Shown here: piece after piece, positions 1 to 7,062 of the stretch | Numbering within the stretch: the first letter of the stretch is position 1 | Layout: every line of letters begins with the position of its first letter | From: an uncultured Clostridia bacterium | GTDB taxonomy: Bacteria > Bacillota > Clostridia > Lachnospirales > Lachnospiraceae | Length of the DNA: 11,124 nucleotides | NCBI GenBank assembly: GCA_947178045.1 | Contig: CAMWWR010000023.1 | Span: forward strand, 1 to 11,124 | Reading direction: 5' to 3' | Made by a program: the position numbers and the translations under genes | Notes under the pieces: generated by a model | Databases searched by the model: none | Told to the model about the DNA's origin: nothing | The model's input: the letters and a program-made list of their open reading frames with translations, nothing else

Positions 1-75
1 GGTGTTTTTATGCGTTTTTTCATAAAAACCCGAGAATTTTATGCGCGAAATCGTGTTTTTACGATTTCTGTGCAT
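1..75. repeat. AT-rich inverted repeats at window start
   Basis: TTTTTATG (5-12) is complementary to CATAAAAA (21-28), and CATAAAA (21-27) is also complementary to TTTTATG (37-43), so the middle arm can pair with either side. A third stem, GAAATCG (47-53) with CGATTTC (62-68), has an 8-base loop and outer ATGC/GCAT arms at 41-44 and 72-75. No T-run directly follows any stem, so these are not convincing intrinsic terminators. The segment probably lies between an unseen upstream gene and the GH88 gene. I found no clear -35/-10 pair here. Confidence 0.5.
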
Positions 76-101
76 CATTTTTGTTACAGGGAAGCCGAAG
101 G

Positions 102-143
102 CTGAACTGTAATCACTGAACTGTAACCGCTGAACGGTTATGC
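102..143. repeat. Three tandem 14-base repeats
   Basis: Three units follow each other without a gap at 102-115, 116-129 and 130-143. The first two share CTGAACTGTAA exactly and the third reads CTGAACGGTTA. A reverse copy of the core, GTTACAG, lies at 83-89. The last junction also forms a hairpin: TAACCG (124-129) with CGGTTA (135-140) around a CTGAA loop. The repeats end about 90 bases before the GH88 start codon, which would suit a regulator binding array or a leader structure. The role is unknown and no known repeat family is assigned. Confidence 0.6.
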
Positions 144-230
144 AGACCGGCCTGCGGCAGGTGCAGGAGCAATGCCGCGGAGCGCAGGCGGGAGGAAGCA
201 GAAAGAAAATTGAACGGAGGAGATGAGAGT

Positions 231-1358
231 ATGGGGACAGAGTGGATCAGGGACGCGCAGGCGCGAATTCTGGAAAAGATGCCGGAGGCGGCAAAGCGCA
301 GCGCGCACAAGGTGCCGTACACGACAAAGGGCGGCGTGTTTGACGACTGGACGGACAATATTTCGTGGTGGACGAACGGCTTTTGGGGCGGTATGATGTG
401 GCAGCTCTACCATGTGACGAAGGAGGAGCTGTACCGGGAAATTGCGGAGGAGCTGGAGGAAAAGCTTGACCGCACGCTGATGGATCCGGAGGGGATGGAT
501 CACGACAGCGGTTTCCGGTGGCTGCTGACCTCGGGGGCAAATTTCCGCGAGACGGGCAGAGAGGAATCATATCGCCGCACCCTGCTTGCGGCATGCAACA
601 TGGCGGGGCGCTTCAATCCGGCAGGAAATTTTATCCGCGCATGGAATGACTGGGGCAACAGGGAAAAGCGGGGGGAGAATGCCGGGATTGCAATCATCGA
701 CTGCATGATGAACCTGCCGCTGCTGTACTGGGCGTCGGAGCAGACGAGGGATCCGCGGTTTTATCATATTGCGGTAAGGCATGCGGATACGGTGATGGAG
801 CATTTTATCCGCGAGGACGGCTCCGTCATTCATATCGGAGAATTTGACCCGTACACGGGGGAATTTCTGCGCTCTGTCGGCGGACAGGGCTATGCGCACG
901 GCTCATCGTGGACGCGTGGTCAGGCGTGGGCGGTTTACGGTTTTGCACTCAGCTACCTGCACACAAAAAAGGAGAAATATCTGGAATGCGCGCAGCGGAT
1001 TGCAGATTATTTTATCTCCAATATTCCGGAAAGCGGACTGATTCCGGGGGATTTTTGCCAGCCGGAGAGCTGCGCCTGGGAGGACTCTACGGCAGCGGCA
1101 ATCGCGGCCTGCGGAATGCTGGAAATTGCGAAGGCCATCGGCGGAGGGGAGGAGGCTCCGTACCGCCGGGCGGCGCTGAAGCTGCTGCATGCACTGTATG
1201 AGAAGCGCTGCGACTGGTCGCTGGAGACGGATGCCATTGTTCAGAAATGTACGGCGGCGTATCATGACAGGGAGCATGAGTTTACGATTATTTACGGCGA
1301 CTATTTTTTCATCGAAGCGATCTGGAAGCTGACCGGACAGGAGCTGTTCCTGTGGTAA
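231..1358 (+). CDS. Unsaturated glucuronyl hydrolase, GH88 family
   Basis: This 375-residue protein belongs to glycoside hydrolase family 88. These enzymes hydrate the C4-C5 double bond of the unsaturated uronic acid left by polysaccharide lyases and so release it from the oligosaccharide. The length matches the family (about 375). Conserved blocks seen are HDSGF (91-95), IRAW (135-138), IIDCMMNLPLLYWAS (155-169), REDGS (194-198) with H201, and GQGY...SSWTRGQAW (218-233). D92 and D157 correspond to the two key aspartates of Bacillus UGL (Asp88, Asp149). H201, Q219, W227, R229 and W233 match its sugar-binding residues. There is no signal peptide, so it should act in the cytoplasm on imported disaccharides. 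A TTG 21 bases upstream is also in frame, but the GGAGGAG at 216-222 sits 8 bases before the ATG at 231, which fixes the start. The next gene, a DUF2264 protein, fits a uronic-acid-use locus. The exact substrate (glycosaminoglycan, xanthan or plant glycan) cannot be read from the sequence. Confidence 0.93.
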   Translation: MGTEWIRDAQARILEKMPEAAKRSAHKVPYTTKGGVFDDWTDNISWWTNGFWGGMMWQLYHVTKEELYREIAEELEEKLDRTLMDPEGMDHDSGFRWLLTSGANFRETGREESYRRTLLAACNMAGRFNPAGNFIRAWNDWGNREKRGENAGIAIIDCMMNLPLLYWASEQTRDPRFYHIAVRHADTVMEHFIREDGSVIHIGEFDPYTGEFLRSVGGQGYAHGSSWTRGQAWAVYGFALSYLHTKKEKYLECAQRIADYFISNIPESGLIPGDFCQPESCAWEDSTAAAIAACGMLEIAKAIGGGEEAPYRRAALKLLHALYEKRCDWSLETDAIVQKCTAAYHDREHEFTIIYGDYFFIEAIWKLTGQELFLW

Positions 1359-1413
1359 AACGGAACGGGCCAGGAGTTTGTGAAAAAGTTTTTTATTGTG
1401 AGCCCGTTCCGTT
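1359..1413. terminator. Large stem-loop after the GH88 gene
   Basis: AACGGAACGGGC (1359-1370) and GCCCGTTCCGTT (1402-1413) are exact reverse complements, a 12-bp stem around a 31-base loop that starts directly after the stop codon. The loop itself contains AAAAAG and TTTTTT tracts. On the + strand the stem is followed by TTCGAAAAAAAA rather than a T-run, so it is not a textbook terminator. It may protect the 3' end of the GH88 message or lower expression of the downstream gene. Confidence 0.45.
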
Positions 1414-1437
1414 CGAAAAAAAAAGCTAAAGCTTTTC

Positions 1438-1467
1438 GAAAATGAACCCGTGTGGGGGTTCATTTTC
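1438..1467. terminator. Perfect 12-bp hairpin, possible bidirectional terminator
   Basis: GAAAATGAACCC (1438-1449) and GGGTTCATTTTC (1456-1467) form a perfect 12-bp stem with a 6-base loop. The A-run on one side and T-run on the other lie within the stem, an arrangement that can act as an intrinsic terminator in either direction. Its left base also overlaps another inverted repeat, TTCGAAAA (1412-1419) with TTTTCGAA (1433-1440), so the two stems partly compete. Termination is inferred and no clean U-tract follows the stem. Confidence 0.5.
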
Positions 1468-1552
1468 AAATCTTCCGGGCGGATGCAATGGCTGTTAGCT
1501 CCGCGCAGTTTTCAAAGCGTACGTTGTTTGCTTTATTGTTCTGTGCCGGGAG

Positions 1553-1574
1553 CAAAGTATTCCGGCATACTTTG
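1553..1574. promoter_or_regulatory. Operator-like palindrome upstream of the DUF2264 gene
   Basis: CAAAGTAT (1553-1560) and ATACTTTG (1567-1574) are exact reverse complements around a 6-base TCCGGC centre. A 22-base dyad of this form is typical of a dimeric regulator site. It lies 52 bases before the DUF2264 start codon. I could not find a confident -35/-10 pair beside it; the best candidate is a weak TTGTTC (1536-1541) with TATTCC. A small mRNA hairpin is the alternative reading. Confidence 0.4.
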
Positions 1575-1580
1575 AAATGC

Positions 1581-1608
1581 AAAAGGATCAAAAAGAGTAA
1601 AAGGATCA
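1581..1608 (+). repeat. Directly repeated decamer before the DUF2264 gene
   Basis: AAAAGGATCA occurs at 1581-1590 and again at 1599-1608, 18 bases apart start to start. The purine-rich stretch runs directly into the ribosome binding site GGAGGGA (1617-1623). It could be a local duplication in the leader or a paired binding site. Nothing further can be said. Confidence 0.4.
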
Positions 1609-1626
1609 GAGGGAACGGAGGGAATT

Positions 1627-3756
1627 ATGACGGTTTTTAAACCAAAGCATACGGATTTTACGCTCAGCCCGTATACCGGGCTTACGAGGGAGAGCTGGAT
1701 TGAGGCGGGAGAGTATATGCTGACGGGGATTTTCCGGCATATCAAATGTTTTGAGGATCCGGTGGTCGTGCCGCGCCAGGAGACAAAAATTACATATCCG
1801 CATTTAAATGCGGAAGGGGAAGCGCCGCTTGCGGAGCGCAAGGCGGAGATGTTTGAGGGTTTGACAAGATCGTTTTTTATTGCCGCGCCGCTGCTGCATA
1901 TCAGGCCGGAGCTTGAAATCTGCGGGTATAAATTAAAGGATTATTATAAGAATCAGATCCTGCGTTCCTGCACGCCGGGCGATGCGCACTGTGTCGGCAC
2001 ATACGAGGAATTGCAGGAAATTACCGGGCATTCCGACCCGTTCCGCGCGTTCCAGCAGACGGTGGAGACCTGCGCGCTCGTGATTGGGCTGTGGGCGAGC
2101 CGCGAGGTGATATGGGAGAGTTATACGAAAGCGGAGAAGGATGTGATTGCGGCGTTCCTCACCAGCTTTGCGCACGCGAATACGGTGCCGCAGAACTGGC
2201 GCATGTTCAATATGCTCGATATGGCGTTTTTAAATATGGAGGGCTACCCGATCGACCGTGAAATCATGCTGGACCACGCGCAGGCAATTCTGGATTATTA
2301 TGTCGGGGACGGGTGGTACCGCGACGGGCAGAGCTTTGATTATTATTCCTGCTGGGCGTTTAATTTTTATGCGCCGCTCTGGAACCGGTGGTACGGCTAT
2401 GAGAACGAGCCGTTCCTCGCGCAGAAATTCGAGGAATATTCCAACTGTCTGATGGAGAGCTACGCGGACTTTTTCGATGCGGACGGGTTTACGAATATGT
2501 GGGGCAGAAGCTGCATTTACCGTTTTGCAAGCACAAGTCCGTTTGACGGCAATTTCATGCTGCGCCATCCGACAGCGGACGCAGGGCTTGCAAGGCGCAT
2601 TGCGTCCGGCTCGCTGCTGCAGTTTTTAGGGCGTGAGGATTTTTCCTGGGAGGGCATTCCGACCATGGGCTTTTACGGGCAGTTTTCGCCGCTTGTGCAG
2701 GGATATTCCTGCGCAGAATCGCCGTTCTGGATGGGAAAGGCGTTTTTGTGCCTGCACTTGCCGGAGGACCATCCGTTCTGGACGGAAAAGGAGAATAACG
2801 GGTCGTGGGAGAAATCAGGCGGGAATGAGGTGAAGGAGACGGCCCTTGACGGTCCGGCGCTCTGCTTTACGAACCATAAGGCAAACGGCGAGACGATTCT
2901 GCGCACGGGCAAGATCGTGAAGAATGTTGGGGATAAGCATGGACTGTGGAATTACGCGAAGCTCTGCTTTAATACGAAGTACCCATGGGAGGCGACGCCG
3001 CAGGGGCAGCCGGACGCAAAGAGAGGCACAGGTTCGGAAACGAATGCCAATCTCCTTTCAGCTGTCCTTACCGGTGAGGTCGAATCGCAGCAGTATGTAT
3101 TAAAGGATTTGACTTATAACAATACCTCCCTTGCCAACGCGACGTTCTGGGGCGGCCTGCGGGACGGCGTCCTGTACCGCAGGCAGTATTTTGATTATCG
3201 GCTGAATACCGAAACGCACTGGATACAGGGGCTTTTTCTGGCGGATTTCCCTGTGCCGTGCGGGATCGTGCGCGTGGACAAGATGAAGCTGTTCCGCCGG
3301 CCGGTCCGCTTTACGCTCGGCGCTTACGGTTTTCCGGACAATGGCACGACGGTGACGGAGTATCGTGAGGGCAATGCAAGAGCGATCGCGCTTTGCGGGA
3401 AGGATGCGGAAGGAAGGCCGCGCCAGCTTGCAATGACGATCTATGACGGCTGGGATGCGCTGGGAACAATTTACAGCACGGGGACAAATCCGGATTCGGA
3501 GCATTCCATTGTGATTTACGCGGCGGCGGAGCGGAAAAAGCAGTACGGCGGTTGCGAGCCCTATGTGATGATCTCGCAGGTGATTACGAGGGAGAGCGAG
3601 GACGCCTTTACACAGGAGGAAATTTTCCCGATCCGCTCCATCACCTATACGGACCGGGCGGGCTGCGGCACGTTCGGTCCGGTTGTGATCGAGCTGAAAA
3701 ACGGGCAGACCCGCGTGGTGGATTATGAGAGGATGGAGGGGAATCTGAGGCTGTAG
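1627..3756 (+). CDS. DUF2264 domain-containing protein, probable carbohydrate enzyme
   Basis: The 709-residue product matches the DUF2264 family by overall pattern. An N-terminal region (about 15-390) is rich in Trp, Tyr and helical repeats, including FEGLTRSFFIAAPLL (76-90), NWRMFN (190-195), YYVGDGWYRDGQSFDYY (224-240) and GFYGQFSPLVQGY (348-360). This is the look of an alpha/alpha-barrel like those of many lyases and glycosidases. The rest (about 400-709) is predicted mainly beta, as in their C-terminal sandwich domains. There is no signal peptide, so it is probably cytoplasmic. GGAGGGA at 1617-1623 supports the ATG. It follows the GH88 gene on the same strand, but 268 bases of repeats and possible stem-loop terminators lie between, so the two may be transcribed separately. 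The link to uronic-acid oligosaccharide breakdown comes from the neighbour. The reaction is unknown and I cannot name catalytic residues with confidence. The gene ends in TAG-TAA, 10 bases from the convergent sigma-factor gene. Confidence 0.82.
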   Translation: MTVFKPKHTDFTLSPYTGLTRESWIEAGEYMLTGIFRHIKCFEDPVVVPRQETKITYPHLNAEGEAPLAERKAEMFEGLTRSFFIAAPLLHIRPELEICGYKLKDYYKNQILRSCTPGDAHCVGTYEELQEITGHSDPFRAFQQTVETCALVIGLWASREVIWESYTKAEKDVIAAFLTSFAHANTVPQNWRMFNMLDMAFLNMEGYPIDREIMLDHAQAILDYYVGDGWYRDGQSFDYYSCWAFNFYAPLWNRWYGYENEPFLAQKFEEYSNCLMESYADFFDADGFTNMWGRSCIYRFASTSPFDGNFMLRHPTADAGLARRIASGSLLQFLGREDFSWEGIPTMGFYGQFSPLVQGYSCAESPFWMGKAFLCLHLPEDHPFWTEKENNGSWEKSGGNEVKETALDGPALCFTNHKANGETILRTGKIVKNVGDKHGLWNYAKLCFNTKYPWEATPQGQPDAKRGTGSETNANLLSAVLTGEVESQQYVLKDLTYNNTSLANATFWGGLRDGVLYRRQYFDYRLNTETHWIQGLFLADFPVPCGIVRVDKMKLFRRPVRFTLGAYGFPDNGTTVTEYREGNARAIALCGKDAEGRPRQLAMTIYDGWDALGTIYSTGTNPDSEHSIVIYAAAERKKQYGGCEPYVMISQVITRESEDAFTQEEIFPIRSITYTDRAGCGTFGPVVIELKNGQTRVVDYERMEGNLRL

Positions 3757-3766
3757 TAATCTGTTT

Positions 3767-5461
3767 TTATTCCTCCCAGACAAAAATCATCGGGCAGGGC
3801 GGCTGCTCTGCTTCGGCGTCATAGCCGCCGTCGTAGAGCTCGCCCTGCCTCATGGCCTCGCGCACGGTCGCAAACAGCACGGCGTTGTCCGCATAAAGAT
3901 ACTGCTTTTGCAGCGGGACACTGTCCAAATGTGCCGGAATTTCCTGCTTTTTTCCCTGAAAGAACGCAGCAAAGAGTTCTTTTACATCCTTTGCCAGCGC
4001 CGCCCTTGTTTGTGCGCAGAGCTCCCGGAGCACATCCGCCTGTGTGCGGTTTAGTACCGGAATGTTGATGGCCGGTTTCCCGTTTTCTTCCCGCAGAATT
4101 TTGCATTCTGTAAGCCATGGGATCAATTTTAAATATTCCGTGTTAAAGCCCACCGATTCCGGGTCAACCCCTGTTTTTAACAGGCAGAGCAGCTGCGTAA
4201 ATACGGCGTCGCGATCCGTGCACGATCGAAAGAGGACGCTGACAGAAGCGTAAGGCGGACGGTCGTAGGAGCGTGCCGGAAAGCCCTCCGCGCTGTACAC
4301 ATGCATTTCTGCCGTTTTACATCCGGCAAAATTATTAAAATATGTGTGGCGTTCCCCGGAGTAGGAATGCGCCATTAAATCCGGATGCTCCTGTGGATGG
4401 AACTCCGAAAAATGGACGGTTCCGAAGGCAATCCACCGCCCGCCGTCCGGCCGGTCAGGGAAGATTTGTTCAGCGCCGAAAATATCGCAGAATGCCATAT
4501 AGATGCCGTAATCCAGGCAGTGGAATGCAAAATACAATTCCAGTGAATTTCTTGCGTCAAAACCGCAGTCCCTGTAAAATTGCGTTTCTCTTAATTTTTT
4601 CATGCCATTTCGGATTGCGTTCCAGAATAAATCAAAATGCTCGTGGACAAGCTGCTTTTGCGCCGGAATGTGCTTCTCCTTGTCCGCGATGGTGGAAATC
4701 ATAAAATCCGTATAATACCTCGTTCCGGTCTGGCGCATCAGCCCGGCGCCGACCAATTTTTGGATGTGCGGTTCGATGTAGGCGCTCGGAATTCCGATTG
4801 CCTGCGAGATTTCCTCGATGGTCAGCGGCTTTTTGTACGCGAGCCATAAAATGTTCTGCACGGTCAGATCGCCGTCCACAAGCGACGCAGGCTCACCGCC
4901 GCGCCCGGACATTCCGCTGTTGGAAACGAGAAGTGTTACCGGGGAGTAGCTCTGTTTTGAATATTTTTCCATATCGTCCATTCCTTTCCTGATTCGTTCT
5001 CTGCCGAAGTGCAGCCTGCTTTTTACGGTTCCCTCGGGGATGCCGAGCGCGGCGGCGATTTCCGCGATGCCCTGCCCGTCCATATAATGGCGGACAATGA
5101 CCTCGCGGTAGGTTTTGGCAAGATACGCCACTTGCCTGCGCACGTTCCACGATTCTTCTCCTGCTTCAAGCTCTGTCTCTGTCAGGTTTTCGGCGGCAGC
5201 CCCATCAGCCAGATCAAAATCACAGCCCATAAAAACGGTTGGCTGACGGTATTTTTTGCGGAGCATATCGTTGAATTTGCGGTTCATAACGGTCAGGAGC
5301 CATGCCCGCATATCCTGTATGATGTTTCCTTTCGCAAGGAAGGCGAGCGCCGCAAGCAGTGTTTCCTGCGTCAGATCCTCGGCATCGTAAATATTGCCGC
5401 ATTTTTGCAGGGCTGCGGACAGCAGAAAATCAATTTGGTTTTCCAGGTTTTTGTTTCGCAT
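3767..5461 (-). CDS. ECF-like sigma factor with winged-helix and long C-terminal extension
   Basis: The 564-residue protein starts like an extracytoplasmic-function sigma factor. Region 2 spans about 5-75, with DAEDLTQETLLAAL (26-39) and NRKFNDMLRKKYR (60-72), which bind core polymerase and the -10 element. Region 4 spans about 106-160, with IAEIAAALGIPEGTVKSRL (132-150) as the -35-binding helix-turn-helix. Ordinary ECF factors stop near residue 180. Here a second HTH-like segment follows (about 196-255, LTIEEISQAIGIPSAYIEPH at 213-232, then a wing-like GLMRQTGTRYYTDF). About 300 residues of unrecognised, probably globular sequence come after that, rich in Tyr, Phe and Cys and without membrane segments. 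The extension may replace a separate anti-sigma or sense a ligand; this is inference. I chose the ATG at 5461 because GAGG (5471-5474) lies 9 bases upstream; a TTG 51 bases further upstream adds only unrelated residues. The gene is convergent with the DUF2264 gene and downstream of thiC on the same strand, but has its own promoter. No partner anti-sigma gene is next to it. Confidence 0.85.
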   Translation of the reverse strand: MRNKNLENQIDFLLSAALQKCGNIYDAEDLTQETLLAALAFLAKGNIIQDMRAWLLTVMNRKFNDMLRKKYRQPTVFMGCDFDLADGAAAENLTETELEAGEESWNVRRQVAYLAKTYREVIVRHYMDGQGIAEIAAALGIPEGTVKSRLHFGRERIRKGMDDMEKYSKQSYSPVTLLVSNSGMSGRGGEPASLVDGDLTVQNILWLAYKKPLTIEEISQAIGIPSAYIEPHIQKLVGAGLMRQTGTRYYTDFMISTIADKEKHIPAQKQLVHEHFDLFWNAIRNGMKKLRETQFYRDCGFDARNSLELYFAFHCLDYGIYMAFCDIFGAEQIFPDRPDGGRWIAFGTVHFSEFHPQEHPDLMAHSYSGERHTYFNNFAGCKTAEMHVYSAEGFPARSYDRPPYASVSVLFRSCTDRDAVFTQLLCLLKTGVDPESVGFNTEYLKLIPWLTECKILREENGKPAINIPVLNRTQADVLRELCAQTRAALAKDVKELFAAFFQGKKQEIPAHLDSVPLQKQYLYADNAVLFATVREAMRQGELYDGGYDAEAEQPPCPMIFVWEE

Positions 5462-5520
5462 TGTAATCTGCCTCAATGAATAGTAATGCGGAGCCCCGTG
5501 CGCGCGGCACAAGGCTCCCG

Positions 5521-5536
5521 TGAAAGCCGGCTTTCA
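5521..5536. promoter_or_regulatory. Perfect 16-base palindrome in the sigma-gene leader
   Basis: TGAAAGCCGGCTTTCA reads the same on both strands. It lies 59 bases before the sigma-factor start codon and about 70 bases downstream of the predicted transcription start, so it would block elongation as a DNA operator or fold as a short leader hairpin. No T-run follows it in the direction of the gene. The role is unknown. Confidence 0.45.
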
Positions 5537-5611
5537 TCTGCAAGGTCGCGGAAAAGGCGGGATGGTTCAATAGGTTTTGAAAAAAATTTGCCGAATAAGA
5601 AATTGCCTTTG

Positions 5612-5639
5612 ATGATAGCATCTTCTGCGGCAATGTCAA
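5612..5639 (-). promoter_or_regulatory. Sigma-A-type promoter for the sigma-factor gene
   Basis: On the - strand a perfect -35 box TTGACA (5634-5639) is followed after 16 bases by TATCAT (5612-5617), one mismatch from consensus, with TGC directly before it as an extended -10. Transcription would start near 5605, giving a leader of about 145 bases. The match is to the housekeeping consensus, so the factor is probably made by the main polymerase rather than only by itself. The hexamer TGACAT occurs at 5662-5667 and 5688-5693 and inverted at 5633-5638 over the -35 box, so a regulator could bind here. Confidence 0.75.
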
Positions 5640-5698
5640 TAGTGGATGGTTTCAATTTTTTTGACATGGATAGAAGTGGGCGGAGGATGACATTGATC

Positions 5699-7012
5699 CT
5701 ATAAAATATCAATATACTCCCCGGCGAGCGCCTTATTCATGCTGCGCACCGCGCAGAACTTGCCGCACATGCTGCAGGTGTCGGCATGGTCGTCCTCCGG
5801 CTTGCGGCTGTCGCGAATCTGCTTTGCGGTTTCCGGGTCGAGCGCGCAGGCAAATTGTTCGTCCCAGTCAAGGCTTCGCCTTGCGTCCGCCATGCGGTCG
5901 TCGATTTCTCTTGCGCCCGGGATGCCCTTGGCGATATCGGCGGCGTGTGCCGCAATTTTCGAGGCGATAATCCCCTGCCTGACGTCTTCGACATTCGGCA
6001 GCGCAAGGTGCTCTGCCGGAGTGACGTAGCAGAGAAAGGCCGCGCCGCTCATCGCCGCCACCGCACCGCCGATGGCGCTCGTGATATGGTCATAGCCAGG
6101 CGCGATATCTGTGACAAGAGGGCCTAAGACATAGAACGGCGCGCCCATACAGATCGTTTTCTGGATTTCCATATTGGCGGCGATCTGGTTGAGCGGTACA
6201 TGGCCCGGCCCCTCGACCATGACCTGGACATTGTGCGCCCATGCGCGTTTTGTCAACTCGCCGAGCCGCACAAGCTCCTCGATCTGGCAGACGTCGGTCG
6301 CGTCCGCAAGGCAGCCCGGGCGGCACGCATCCCCGAGAGAGATGGTTACGTCGTACTCCTCGCAGATATCAAGAATCTCGTCAAAATGCTCGTAAAACGG
6401 GTTTTCCTTCCCGGTCATGCTCATCCACGCGAAGACAAGGCTACCGCCGCGGCTGACAATATTCATTTTGCGCCTGTGCGTGCGGATCTGGTCAATGGTC
6501 TTGCGCGTGATGCCGCAGTGTAGCGTGACAAAATCAACGCCGTCCTCCGCGTGCATGCGCACCACATCGATGAAGTCCTTTGCGGTCAACGTCGCGAGGT
6601 CGCGCTGATAGTGGATGACGCTGTCGTAGACCGGCACGGTGCCGATCATGACCGGGCATTCGGCGGTCAGCTTCCGGCGGAACGGCTGCGTATCGCCGTG
6701 GCTGGAGAGATCCATGATCGCTTCCGCGCCGAGATTTACCGCACTCATGACCTTTTCCATCTCAATATTGTAATCCTTGCAGTCGCGTGATACACCGAGG
6801 TTGACGTTGATCTTGGTGCGCAGCATGCTGCCGACGCCCTCCGCGCTCAGGCATTTGTGATTTTTATTTGCGCAGATGGCGACCTTGCCCTCGGCGACAA
6901 GCTGCATCAGACGGCGTTCCTCCATTTTTTCCTTTTTTGCGACGGTTTTCATTTCCGGTGTGAGGATGCCGCGGCGTGCGGCGTCCATCTGGGTTGTATA
7001 TTCGCGTGGCAT
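5699..7012 (-). CDS. thiC: Phosphomethylpyrimidine synthase ThiC
   Basis: ThiC is the non-classical radical SAM enzyme that rearranges aminoimidazole ribotide into HMP-P, the pyrimidine half of thiamine. The 437-residue product is the short form without the N-terminal extension of the roughly 630-residue E. coli protein. Hallmarks seen include [46 protein letters not shown] and [10 protein letters not shown]. The 4Fe-4S cysteines are C413, C416 and C420. They read CX2CX3C, one residue shorter than the CX2CX4C of the long form, and no other cysteine cluster competes for the role. AGGGAGG (7020-7026) sits 7 bases before the ATG. It is the last gene of the thi operon, 50 bases after thiD, with no terminator or promoter visible in that gap. 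I see no good intrinsic terminator after its TAG, so some transcripts may run into the sigma-factor gene. Confidence 0.97.
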   Translation of the reverse strand: MPREYTTQMDAARRGILTPEMKTVAKKEKMEERRLMQLVAEGKVAICANKNHKCLSAEGVGSMLRTKINVNLGVSRDCKDYNIEMEKVMSAVNLGAEAIMDLSSHGDTQPFRRKLTAECPVMIGTVPVYDSVIHYQRDLATLTAKDFIDVVRMHAEDGVDFVTLHCGITRKTIDQIRTHRRKMNIVSRGGSLVFAWMSMTGKENPFYEHFDEILDICEEYDVTISLGDACRPGCLADATDVCQIEELVRLGELTKRAWAHNVQVMVEGPGHVPLNQIAANMEIQKTICMGAPFYVLGPLVTDIAPGYDHITSAIGGAVAAMSGAAFLCYVTPAEHLALPNVEDVRQGIIASKIAAHAADIAKGIPGAREIDDRMADARRSLDWDEQFACALDPETAKQIRDSRKPEDDHADTCSMCGKFCAVRSMNKALAGEYIDIL

Positions 7013-7062
7013 AATAAGTCCTCCCTGGGATTATTGAAATTGTAAGTCCGAAGCTGGGCAGC

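Noticed and set aside
1..230. A -35/-10 promoter for the GH88 gene
   Set aside because: TGTAAT (108-113) resembles a -10 box, but the nearest TTG-type -35 (TTGTTA, 81-86) is 21 bases away, too far for a confident call.
903..1469. Open - strand frame of 188 codons opposite GH88
   Set aside because: Antisense to conserved GH88 motifs and without any family resemblance.
3735..3780. Possible shared terminator between the convergent DUF2264 and sigma genes
   Set aside because: GGGGAAT and ATTCCTC can pair with a wobble, but the T-run lies in the loop rather than after the stem.
3100..3783. Open - strand frame of 227 codons opposite the end of the DUF2264 gene
   Set aside because: It overlaps the DUF2264 gene fully, has an Arg/His-rich composition typical of antisense frames, and runs into the end of the sigma-factor gene.
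5462..5512. TTG-started extension of the sigma factor
   Set aside because: The extra 17 residues do not resemble sigma region 1 or 2 and the ribosome binding site favours the ATG at 5461.
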